Source: Phytobacter diazotrophicus (GTDB lineage: Bacteria > Pseudomonadota > Gammaproteobacteria > Enterobacterales > Enterobacteriaceae). Taken from it: a stretch of 64,000 nt of DNA. The notes under the pieces were generated by a model that ran no database searches, was not told the origin of the DNA, and worked only from the letters and a program-made list of their open reading frames with translations. Where the stretch lies: contig SMDE01000001.1 in NCBI GenBank assembly GCA_004346725.1, positions 248,001-312,000 of the forward strand. Reading direction: 5' to 3'. Made by a program: the position numbers and the translations under genes. Shown piece after piece: positions 57,060-64,000 of this stretch; within the stretch, counting starts at the first letter, position 1, and each line of letters begins with the position of its first letter.

Positions 57060-57197
57060 TTTCCGATTCAATAGCCTGCACTCATCATTAAATGTGATCC
57101 ATTTGGCAAAATCGTCCCTTATTGTTTACCCTTTAGGTGTCTGTCCGCCACCGTCGGGAAGGATTGTTCTCGTACGGATCAACATAAGGAACAAAGA

Positions 57198-58058
57198 ATG
57201 GAAGATCTTCACGTCGTCGATAGCATCAATGACGCAGGCTCCTGGCTGGTGACCAATCAGGCGTTACTGCTGAGTTACGCTGTTAACATCGTCGCCGCCA
57301 TTGCCATCATTATTGTGGGTATGATCGTTGCCCGCATGATTTCAAACACCGTCAATAAACTGATGCGGGCGCGGCACATTGATGCCACCGTTGCCGATTT
57401 TCTCTCTGCGCTGGTGCGCTACGGCGTCATTGCATTTACCCTGATAGCCGCACTGGGGCGCGTGGGGGTACAAACCGCCTCAGTCATCGCTGTACTGGGT
57501 GCCGCCGGTCTGGCAATCGGTCTGGCGCTACAAGGGTCACTCTCAAACCTGGCCGCCGGGGTACTGCTGGTGACATTCCGCCCGTTCCGTTCCGGGGAAT
57601 ATGTTGATCTGGGGGGTGTCGCCGGTACCGTTCTGCAGGTGCAGATTTTCTCCACCACGCTGCGCAGCGCCGATGGCCGCATAATCGTGGTTCCCAACGG
57701 TAAAATTATCGCCGGGAACATTATCAACTTTTCCCGCGAGCCGGTGCGTCGTAACGAATTTATTATTGGCGTTGCGTACGACTCCGATATCGATCTGGTT
57801 ACGAAATTGCTGACCGATATCATCCAGGCTGATGATCGTATTCTGAAAGACCGTGAAATGACGGTGCGTCTGAATGAACTCGGGGCGTCTTCCATCAACT
57901 TTGTGGTACGCGTCTGGAGTAACAGTAGTGATCTGCAAAACGTTTACTGGGATGTGCTGGAGAAAGTGAAACGCAGCTTTGATGAGCACGGCATCAGTTT
58001 CCCTTATCCGCAAATGGATGTGAATTTCAAGCGGGTGAAAGAGCCTGTCGAAGAGTAA
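57198..58058 (+). CDS. mscS: small-conductance mechanosensitive channel MscS
   Basis: A 286-residue inner-membrane channel that releases solutes at hypo-osmotic shock. The pore helix region [21 protein letters not shown] is diagnostic, followed by the beta and alpha/beta cytoplasmic domains. Three hydrophobic segments at the N-terminus. The length matches E. coli MscS (YggB). Confidence 0.97.
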   Translation: MEDLHVVDSINDAGSWLVTNQALLLSYAVNIVAAIAIIIVGMIVARMISNTVNKLMRARHIDATVADFLSALVRYGVIAFTLIAALGRVGVQTASVIAVLGAAGLAIGLALQGSLSNLAAGVLLVTFRPFRSGEYVDLGGVAGTVLQVQIFSTTLRSADGRIIVVPNGKIIAGNIINFSREPVRRNEFIIGVAYDSDIDLVTKLLTDIIQADDRILKDREMTVRLNELGASSINFVVRVWSNSSDLQNVYWDVLEKVKRSFDEHGISFPYPQMDVNFKRVKEPVEE

Positions 58059-58065
58059 AGAATCA

Positions 58066-58087
58066 GGTCGGCACTGCCGGCCTTTTT
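58066..58087 (+). terminator. mscS terminator
   Basis: GGTCGGC and GCCGGCC arms with a three-base loop, then five T residues, eight bases after the mscS stop. Confidence 0.85.
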
Positions 58088-58197
58088 GCTGCTTTCTATT
58101 ATTAGTTGACCTTATTACTCATTAAAATATTCAATTTCCGCTAATGATTCTCGCGCGTTATAGTCTGCATCCAGAAAAAGATGAGTGAGAATCTATT

Positions 58198-58833
58198 GTG
58201 ATAACCTATTATTTTCAAGGTCTTATATTGGGTGCGGCGTTGATTTTGCCCCTGGGGCCGCAAAATGCCTTTGTCATGAACCAGGGGATCCGTCGCCAGT
58301 ACCACATCATGACGGCTTTGTTGTGTACGCTGAGCGACTTGCTGCTGATTTGCGCCGGGGTCTTCGGCGGCAGCGCCTTGTTGATGCAATCTCCCTGGCT
58401 GCTGGGGCTGGTCACCTGGGGCGGCGTCGCTTTTTTGCTGTGGTATGGCTATGGCGCGCTGAAAACCGCATTCGGCAGTCATATAGAGCTTGCCAGCGCC
58501 GAAGCGATGAAGCAGGGACGCTGGAAAATCATCGCGACCATGCTGGCGGTGACCTGGCTTAATCCTCATGTCTATCTGGATACCTTTGTTGTACTCGGCA
58601 GTCTCGGCGGGCAACTGGAGGCAGAGCCGAAGCGCTGGTTTGCGATGGGGACGATCAGTGCGTCTGTTATCTGGTTTTTTGGCCTGGCGATGCTGGCGGC
58701 CTGGTTTGCCCCGCGTCTGCGTACGGCAAAAGCGCAACGTATCATCAATCTGATCGTCGGGGCGGTAATGTGGGTTATTGCCGCGCAACTGGCAAAAGAG
58801 GGCGTGGCCCATATGCAGGCGTTATTAAACTAA
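58198..58833 (+). CDS. argO: arginine exporter ArgO
   Basis: A 211-residue LysE-family membrane protein with about five to six hydrophobic segments. It exports arginine (and canavanine). It starts at GTG at 58198, giving a product that aligns from its second residue with E. coli ArgO, which also starts at GTG. Motifs [14 protein letters not shown] and [13 protein letters not shown] are typical. It is usually activated by ArgP, whose gene is 950 bp downstream. Confidence 0.95.
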   Translation: MITYYFQGLILGAALILPLGPQNAFVMNQGIRRQYHIMTALLCTLSDLLLICAGVFGGSALLMQSPWLLGLVTWGGVAFLLWYGYGALKTAFGSHIELASAEAMKQGRWKIIATMLAVTWLNPHVYLDTFVVLGSLGGQLEAEPKRWFAMGTISASVIWFFGLAMLAAWFAPRLRTAKAQRIINLIVGAVMWVIAAQLAKEGVAHMQALLN

Positions 58834-58927
58834 GTCTGGTCTGATAGACAAACCAACGGTATCCGCTAAGCTTTTGCCTGGCGTGCCGTTTTGTTACGGA
58901 CGTAATAAGCAACATGGAGGAGCAACC

Positions 58928-59677
58928 GTGAAATTCAAAGTGATGGCCCTGGCGGCATTAGTGGGACTGAGTGTCATGTCGGTACAGGCAAGTGAACTGC
59001 CTGATGGCCCGCACATTATTACCTCGGGTACGTCGAGCGTGGACGCAGTGCCGGATATTGCCACCCTGGCGATTGAAGTGAACATCCAGGCGAAAGATGC
59101 TGCAACCGCCAAGAAACAGGCAGACGACCGCGTCGCCGAGTATCTCTCCTTCCTCGACAAGAATGGTGTAGTGAAGAAAGACATCAACGCCGCCAACTTG
59201 CGCACCCAGCCGGATTACGATTACCAAAACGGTAAAAGTGTGCTGAAAGGCTGGCGCGCCGTACGTACGGTGGAAGTAACCCTGCGCGATCTGGAGAAGC
59301 TCAATTCTCTGCTGGATGGTGCGCTGAAAGCCGGTCTGAATGAAATCCGTTCCGTTTCGCTGGGCGTTGCGCAACCGGATTCTTACAAGGATAAGGCGCG
59401 TAAAGCCGCCATTGATGATGCGGTTCATCAGGCCGAACAACTGGCAGCCGGTTTCCACGCGAAGCTTGGCCCGGTGTATAGCGTGCGTTACCACGTTTCT
59501 AATTATCAGCCGAGCCCGATGGTTCGCATGATGAAAGCAGATGCGGCGCCGGTATCCGCACAGGAAACGTACGAACAGCCGACCATTCAGTTTGCCGATC
59601 AGGTGGACGTTGTGTTCCAGCTTGAGCCAACGCAGAGCCAGACTCAACAGCCAGCAACAACGGACAAAACGCAGTAA
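58928..59677 (+). CDS. yggE: SIMPL-domain oxidative stress protein YggE
   Basis: A 249-residue protein with a signal peptide (KFKVMALAALVGLSVMSVQA) and a SIMPL/DUF541 domain. The GTG at 58928 is the start; it has a GGAGG ribosome site seven bases upstream and gives the E. coli-like N-terminus. E. coli YggE is implicated in oxidative stress defence. The C-terminal tail (QSQTQQPATTDKTQ) is low-complexity. Confidence 0.9.
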   Translation: MKFKVMALAALVGLSVMSVQASELPDGPHIITSGTSSVDAVPDIATLAIEVNIQAKDAATAKKQADDRVAEYLSFLDKNGVVKKDINAANLRTQPDYDYQNGKSVLKGWRAVRTVEVTLRDLEKLNSLLDGALKAGLNEIRSVSLGVAQPDSYKDKARKAAIDDAVHQAEQLAAGFHAKLGPVYSVRYHVSNYQPSPMVRMMKADAAPVSAQETYEQPTIQFADQVDVVFQLEPTQSQTQQPATTDKTQ

Positions 59678-59695
59678 TTTCAAATGAGTGGGATA

Positions 59696-59772
59696 TGTGG
59701 CCGCATCTGGGAAATCCCCGATGCGCCACGCTTACCGGGGCGACATTTTGCACGATATGTCGCCCCGGTAAG
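59696..59772. repeat. REP element pair between yggE and argP
   Basis: The region contains a 16-bp perfect inverted repeat (CTTACCGGGGCGACAT at 59731-59746 and its complement at 59757-59772) and an adjoining CCGCATCTGG...CCAGATGCGG-like unit. It is a typical REP/BIME arrangement between convergent yggE and argP. Confidence 0.75.
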
Positions 59773-59780
59773 ACAATGTT

Positions 59781-60674
59781 TTAATCTTGCCTTAGCACCT
59801 TGTGGCCGTACGCCAGCAGTGCGTCGGTGACGTTGCGCATCATGCGGCTTTCTGGCGCAAACCGGTGCCAGAACAGCATCCGGCGCTGGAAGAGACCCGG
59901 CGTCAGATCGATCAGCTCTCCGGCATTCAACTCTCTTTCGATTTGCAGATGCGGGATCATACAGCAGGTCGTTCCCTGCCTTGCCAGTTGCACAAATGCT
60001 TCCGACGAGTTAACGATATGGCAGGGTACGCTGCCCGGCGGCAGGTCGAAGTTTTGCTGTAAGAAGGCCTGGTGCATATCGTCGAGATGATCAAACGCCA
60101 CGGCTGGCGCTTTAAGTAACGCCGAGCGGGTTACGCCATTCGGGAAGTAACGTTCAGCAAAGGCTTTTGAACCGACAAACAGGTAATCAAGCGCGCCAAG
60201 CTGATCAACGAGGCAACTTGGCAGAGCCTGCGGCTGAATACTTACCGCACCGACCACTTCGCCGCGACGCAGACGCTCCTGAGTGCGGGTTTCGTCTTCA
60301 ACCTGTAAATTCAGACGAATTGGCGAGTCGGCCAGTACCGGCGCCAGCGCGGGCAGCAGCCATGTTGCCAGACTGTCGGCGTTCACCGCCAGCGACAGCA
60401 GGAGTGGGGTGGAGCCGGTTTGCTCATCACCCAGCCACTCTTCTTCCAGCAGTTCTACCTGACGCAGCAGCGCCAGCAATTTTTGCCCTTGTTCAGTGGG
60501 GCGCGGTGGGACGGTGCGCACCAGCAGGGGCTGACCAAACATATTTTCGAGCTGTTTAATACGCTGCGATACGGCGGACTGAGTGATACACAGCTTCTGC
60601 GCGGCGCGCTCAAACCCACGTTCCCGAATGACCGCATCGAGCGCCTGTAACGTTCTGTAGTCCGGACGTTTCAT
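59781..60674 (-). CDS. argP: LysR-family regulator ArgP
   Basis: A 297-residue regulator with an N-terminal winged HTH ([23 protein letters not shown]) and a C-terminal effector domain. It activates argO in response to arginine and lysine. The start at 60674 gives [15 protein letters not shown] as in E. coli; an upstream in-frame ATG is not supported. It is divergent from rpiA. Confidence 0.96.
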   Translation of the reverse strand: MKRPDYRTLQALDAVIRERGFERAAQKLCITQSAVSQRIKQLENMFGQPLLVRTVPPRPTEQGQKLLALLRQVELLEEEWLGDEQTGSTPLLLSLAVNADSLATWLLPALAPVLADSPIRLNLQVEDETRTQERLRRGEVVGAVSIQPQALPSCLVDQLGALDYLFVGSKAFAERYFPNGVTRSALLKAPAVAFDHLDDMHQAFLQQNFDLPPGSVPCHIVNSSEAFVQLARQGTTCCMIPHLQIERELNAGELIDLTPGLFQRRMLFWHRFAPESRMMRNVTDALLAYGHKVLRQD

Positions 60675-60848
60675 CTGACTGACATACTCCTGCAAAATAA
60701 TTACTCAGCACTATGACATAATTTTTTGTCTCTTACAGACGAAAATGTACCTGCTGGTAATGTGACACAGCTCACAGGGACTTTTCCCCCTTCCATGTTC
60801 TATAATGCGCTTCGAATTCCACACCATTCTCACCACAGGCGAACGACG

Positions 60849-61508
60849 ATGACGCAGGACGAATTAAAAAAAGCAGTGGGTTGGGCAGCGCTGAAATATG
60901 TTGAACCGGGTACTATCGTAGGTGTTGGTACCGGCTCCACCGCTGCGCACTTTATTGACGCGCTCGGTACCATGAAAGGTCAGATTGAAGGGGCGGTCTC
61001 CAGTTCCGACGCCTCGACACAAAAACTGAAAGGCCTGGGTATCACCGTATTCGATCTGAACGAAGTCGATCGTCTGGGAATTTATGTTGATGGCGCGGAT
61101 GAAATCAACGGCCAGATGCAGATGATCAAAGGCGGCGGCGCCGCGTTAACGCGCGAAAAGATCATTGCCTCGGTAGCCGATAAATTTATCTGTATTGCCG
61201 ATGCGTCCAAACAGGTCGAAATCCTCGGTAAATTCCCGCTGCCAGTGGAAGTGATCCCGATGGCGCGAAGCGCCGTAGCGCGTGAACTGGTGAAGCTGGG
61301 CGGTCGTCCTGAATATCGCCAGAATGTGGTCACCGACAACGGCAACGTGATCCTTGACGTTTTTGGTCTGGAGATAATCGATCCTGTTGCGCTGGAAAAT
61401 ACGATTAATGGCATTCCGGGTGTGGTAACCGTGGGCTTGTTTGCCAACCGCGGCGCGGATGTGGCTTTGATCGGCAGCGCCGATGGCGTCAAAACCATCA
61501 CAAAATGA
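60849..61508 (+). CDS. rpiA: ribose-5-phosphate isomerase A
   Basis: A 219-residue enzyme of the pentose phosphate pathway. Motifs [17 protein letters not shown] and [11 protein letters not shown] are present. It interconverts ribose-5-phosphate and ribulose-5-phosphate. The start at 60849 is the E. coli-like [11 protein letters not shown]; an upstream in-frame ATG would extend into the argP promoter and is rejected. Confidence 0.98.
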   Translation: MTQDELKKAVGWAALKYVEPGTIVGVGTGSTAAHFIDALGTMKGQIEGAVSSSDASTQKLKGLGITVFDLNEVDRLGIYVDGADEINGQMQMIKGGGAALTREKIIASVADKFICIADASKQVEILGKFPLPVEVIPMARSAVARELVKLGGRPEYRQNVVTDNGNVILDVFGLEIIDPVALENTINGIPGVVTVGLFANRGADVALIGSADGVKTITK

Positions 61509-61773
61509 TCTGTGTGGGGGACGTGTTCCCCCATGAAAAAAATCTCAAAGAGCAAATTTGGTGACATCTGTCACGCTTCTGGATTCGCCCTGATAATCCT
61601 CCCGCCTCTGTGGCTATTTCCAGCATATTCCTCTGCCATTTCTCACTGTATGACATTCCTTCACAGTGCCGACGCAAACGTTCATATTGCTGCAATAGTT
61701 TTTTTTGATATGTTGACTACAGCGGATGAATATCCACACAACATCAGTTATGACAAAAAACAGGGTCGGGTAA

Positions 61774-63006
61774 ATGGCAAAGGTATCACTGGAGAAAGAC
61801 AAGATTAAATTTCTGCTCGTCGAAGGGGTGCATCAGAAAGCACTCGATAGCCTTCGTGCAGCAGGTTACACCAACATCGAGTATCACAAAGGCGCGCTCG
61901 ACAGTGAGCAGCTCAAAGAGTCTATCCGTGATGCCCACTTCATTGGCATTCGATCCCGTACTAACCTGACCGAAGATGTTATTGCCGCCGCTGAAAAACT
62001 GGTTGCGATTGGTTGTTTCTGTATTGGTACCAATCAGGTCAATCTGGATGCGGCGGCGCAGCGCGGTATCCCGGTGTTTAACGCCCCGTTCTCTAACACG
62101 CGTTCCGTGGCGGAACTGGTGATTGGCGAGCTGTTACTGCTGATGCGCGGTATTCCGGAAGCGAATGCCAAAGCGCACCGCGGTATCTGGAACAAACTGG
62201 CCGTGGGATCTTACGAAGCGCGCGGTAAAAAATTGGGCATCATTGGCTACGGCCACATCGGTACGCAGCTTGGCATTCTGGCTGAGTCACTCGGTATGCA
62301 CGTTTATTTCTATGATATTGAAAGCAAACTGCCGCTGGGTAACGCGACCCAGGTTCAGCACCTGTCCGATTTGCTCAATATGAGCGATGTTGTCAGTCTG
62401 CACGTGCCGGAAAATGCCTCGACCAAAAACATGATGGGCGCGGAAGAGCTGGCGCTGATGAAGCCGGGATCACTGCTGATCAACGCCGCACGTGGTACGG
62501 TTGTTGATATTCCGGCGTTGTGCGATGCGCTTAAACGTAAACACCTGGCGGGCGCGGCAATCGACGTGTTCCCGACTGAGCCTGCAACCAACAGCGATCC
62601 GTTTAATTCACCGCTTTGCGAATTCGATAACGTGATTTTGACGCCGCATATTGGCGGTTCAACCCAGGAAGCGCAGGAAAACATCGGTCTGGAAGTGGCG
62701 GGTAAACTGATTAAGTACTCTGATAACGGCTCAACGCTCTCTGCCGTTAACTTCCCGGAAGTGTCGCTGCCGCTGCACGGTGGTCGTCGTCTGTTGCATA
62801 TCCACGAAAACCGTCCTGGCGTGCTGACCGCAATCAACCAGATCTTTGCTGGCGACGGTATCAACATCGCGGCTCAGTATCTGCAAACGACGCCGTATAT
62901 GGGCTATGTGGTTATCGATATTGAAGCCGAAGAAGATGTGGCGCAAAAAGCGCTGCAGAGCATGAAGGCGATCCCGGGTACGATTCGCGCACGCCTGCTG
63001 TACTGA
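61774..63006 (+). CDS. serA: D-3-phosphoglycerate dehydrogenase
   Basis: A 410-residue enzyme that starts serine synthesis from 3-phosphoglycerate. The NAD motif GIIGYGHIGTQLG, the catalytic His in LTPHIGGSTQEA and an ACT-type C-terminal domain (about residues 335-410, feedback-inhibited by serine) are visible. A strong terminator follows the gene. Confidence 0.98.
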   Translation: MAKVSLEKDKIKFLLVEGVHQKALDSLRAAGYTNIEYHKGALDSEQLKESIRDAHFIGIRSRTNLTEDVIAAAEKLVAIGCFCIGTNQVNLDAAAQRGIPVFNAPFSNTRSVAELVIGELLLLMRGIPEANAKAHRGIWNKLAVGSYEARGKKLGIIGYGHIGTQLGILAESLGMHVYFYDIESKLPLGNATQVQHLSDLLNMSDVVSLHVPENASTKNMMGAEELALMKPGSLLINAARGTVVDIPALCDALKRKHLAGAAIDVFPTEPATNSDPFNSPLCEFDNVILTPHIGGSTQEAQENIGLEVAGKLIKYSDNGSTLSAVNFPEVSLPLHGGRRLLHIHENRPGVLTAINQIFAGDGINIAAQYLQTTPYMGYVVIDIEAEEDVAQKALQSMKAIPGTIRARLLY

Positions 63007-63035
63007 TTTTGCAGTACTGGATGGCGAGATAAATG

Positions 63036-63065
63036 CAAAACGGCAACCTGAGGGTTGCCGTTTTT
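63036..63065 (+). terminator. serA terminator
   Basis: AAAACGGCAACC and GGTTGCCGTTTT arms with a six-base loop, 29 bases after serA, followed by T residues. The stem may also serve the convergent ygfA gene. Confidence 0.9.
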
Positions 63066-63090
63066 ATGTGTTCTCACTCACCCTCTGGTT

Positions 63091-63687
63091 TCACCAACTC
63101 CACAACCTCGACGGCGTCACCACCGCAGGGAGCGGAATATCCCACTCTTCCACAGGAAGCATATCAACATGCTGACAATCATGCGCATAACCCACCGGCT
63201 GTAACCCATGTCGTTGCCAGTTTTGTAGCGTTCTGTCGTAAAAGCCCCCGCCCATTCCCAGTCGTTGCCCCTGGCTGTCAAAGGCAACCAGCGGGGTTAT
63301 CAGGACATCTAACTGCGCAAGCGGTAAAACATCGCGTACGTCCAGTTTCGGTTCCTGAATTTTCAGGCGATTGATAACCAGCTCGCTATGCGGATGGTAT
63401 TGCAAAAACAGCAGATTGCCCGGGCTGAACGGATGCAGAACAGGCAGATAAACGCGTTTGCCGCTGCGCCAGAGCTGTTCGATAAGCGGTTGAGTGTCCA
63501 GCTCGCCATCGAAGGAGAGAAAAAGGGCGACGGTATGCGCCATCACGACCGGCGGATACGCCATCATGCGCGCTGCCGCTGCAATCGAAAAGTGTTCCTG
63601 TTGCCCGGCGGTGAGGGCGCGACGACGCTGCCGTATGATTTTACGGATTTCCTGACGTGACGGGGGAAGAGCAGAAAATTGTGTCAT
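63091..63687 (-). CDS. ygfA: 5-formyltetrahydrofolate cyclo-ligase
   Basis: A 198-residue enzyme (Fau/YgfA) that converts 5-formyl-THF to 5,10-methenyl-THF. The motif LGMGGGFYDRTL and the N-terminal IRKIIRQRRRALT are family features. It lies downstream of the 6S RNA gene on the same strand, as in E. coli, where the two are co-transcribed. Confidence 0.95.
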   Translation of the reverse strand: MTQFSALPPSRQEIRKIIRQRRRALTAGQQEHFSIAAAARMMAYPPVVMAHTVALFLSFDGELDTQPLIEQLWRSGKRVYLPVLHPFSPGNLLFLQYHPHSELVINRLKIQEPKLDVRDVLPLAQLDVLITPLVAFDSQGQRLGMGGGFYDRTLQNWQRHGLQPVGYAHDCQHVDMLPVEEWDIPLPAVVTPSRLWSW

Positions 63688-63706
63688 GGTACCAGGTAGA
63701 AAGAAG

Positions 63707-63890
63707 GGAATCTCCGAGATGCCGCCGCAGGCTGTAACCCTTGAACCCTTGGTTCAAGGTGAATGTGTCGTCATAGTTTTAAGGCTTCTCGGACGGACCG
63801 AGCATGCTCACCAACCATGGAGCGCCACATTCTTGTGGTATGAAATATCGGCTCAGGGGACTGGCCCGCTTGCGAACATCTCAGAGAAAT
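63707..63890 (-). ncRNA. ssrS: 6S RNA
   Basis: The minus strand from 63890 to 63707 spans 184 bases, starts ATTTCTCTGAGATGTTCGCA and ends CATCTCGGAGATTCC, which match the ends of E. coli 6S RNA. The ends can pair to form the long, bulged rod that mimics an open promoter. It binds sigma-70 RNA polymerase and dampens transcription in stationary phase. Upstream zapA and downstream ygfA match the conserved order. Confidence 0.97.
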
Positions 63891-63931
63891 TTTTTCTTCA
63901 CGGTCACTCTACCATAGTTAACCTTGAAGTG

Positions 63932-64000
63932 TTATTCAAACTTCGGCCCCGGTCTTTCGGATATGCGACCCTGATCAAGCAATGCCTGTTCGATGGTCTG
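63932..64000 (-). CDS. zapA: cell division protein ZapA, C-terminal end
   Basis: Partial gene at the right edge; only the last 22 codons and the stop are seen. The read-out QTIEQALLDQGRIS...KFE ends much like E. coli ZapA. ZapA cross-links FtsZ filaments at the division septum. Its place next to 6S RNA on the same strand is conserved. Confidence 0.85.
   Translation of the reverse strand, partial: QTIEQALLDQGRISERPGPKFE

Noticed and set aside
61516-61532. GGGGGA/TCCCCC hairpin after rpiA as a terminator
   Set aside because: The hairpin is followed by A residues rather than T on the plus strand, so it does not fit an intrinsic terminator.
61512-61808. 97-codon frame between rpiA and serA
   Set aside because: It begins at a hairpin after rpiA and overlaps the serA start; E. 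coli has the doubtful yqfE here, but no convincing ribosome site or conserved motif was seen.

Overview
The window is chromosomal DNA from a member of the Enterobacteriaceae. The backbone follows the E. coli/Salmonella order almost gene for gene: nupG-mltC-yggX-mutY, trmB-yggL-yggN-yggM, hemW-rdgB-yggU-yggT-yggS, yggR, yqgF-yqgE-gshB-rsmE-endA-sprT, galP, metK, yqgB-speA, loiP, tktA, epd-pgk-fbaA, mscS, argO, yggE, argP, rpiA, serA, ygfA, 6S RNA, zapA. The protein sequences are close to, but clearly distinct from, E. coli. I cannot name the species from the sequence alone. No rRNA, tRNA, CRISPR array, phage or insertion sequence was seen.

Accessory DNA sits in four places on this backbone. 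(1) 1-8023 is a citrate-fermentation locus: the start of a CitA-type sensor kinase, divergent from citS, a fumarylacetoacetate-hydrolase (FAH) family gene, and citC-D-E-F-X-G. OadGAB decarboxylase genes are absent from the part seen, and the FAH gene lies between the transporter and the lyase genes. The locus occupies the side of nupG where E. coli has speC. (2) 14315-14677 is a small DUF559 nuclease-like gene where E. coli has ansB. (3) 15940-18779 is a TRAP transporter (small, large and binding subunits) between yggM and hemW; 23373-26395 is an FAD-dependent oxidoreductase with a divergent IclR-type regulator between yggR and yqgF. (4) 30913-43897 is a 13-kb island between sprT and galP.

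The 13-kb island is the most unusual part. One strand carries a four-gene operon: a YtcJ-like amidohydrolase, a DoxX-family membrane protein, an MFS exporter with an extra C-terminal domain, and an alpha/beta hydrolase. The other strand carries an isochorismatase-fold hydrolase, two XapX-type mini membrane proteins, a stand-alone receiver, and an 1862-residue sensor histidine kinase with a protein-kinase-like module, a STAND-type ATPase, GAF, PAS and HisKA/HATPase domains. A convergent FixJ-type response regulator closes the island. The protein-kinase module has lost the usual catalytic residues. The divergent promoter region holds a tight cluster of palindromes that looks like an operator, and a Fur-box-like site precedes the FixJ-type regulator. 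The enzymes suggest uptake or detoxification of a small organic compound sensed by the giant kinase; the substrate cannot be read from sequence.

The backbone genes cover central carbon metabolism (tktA, epd, pgk, fbaA, rpiA, serA), methionine and polyamine metabolism (metK, speA), glutathione synthesis, DNA and nucleotide repair (mutY, rdgB), envelope functions (mltC, mscS, loiP) and 6S RNA. speB is missing downstream of speA, and speC is missing beside nupG, so putrescine synthesis may differ from E. coli. Several control sites are legible: CRP-like sites at citA/citS, nupG, galP and epd, a GalR/GalS operator at galP, a Cra site at epd, and met-box-like repeats at metK.
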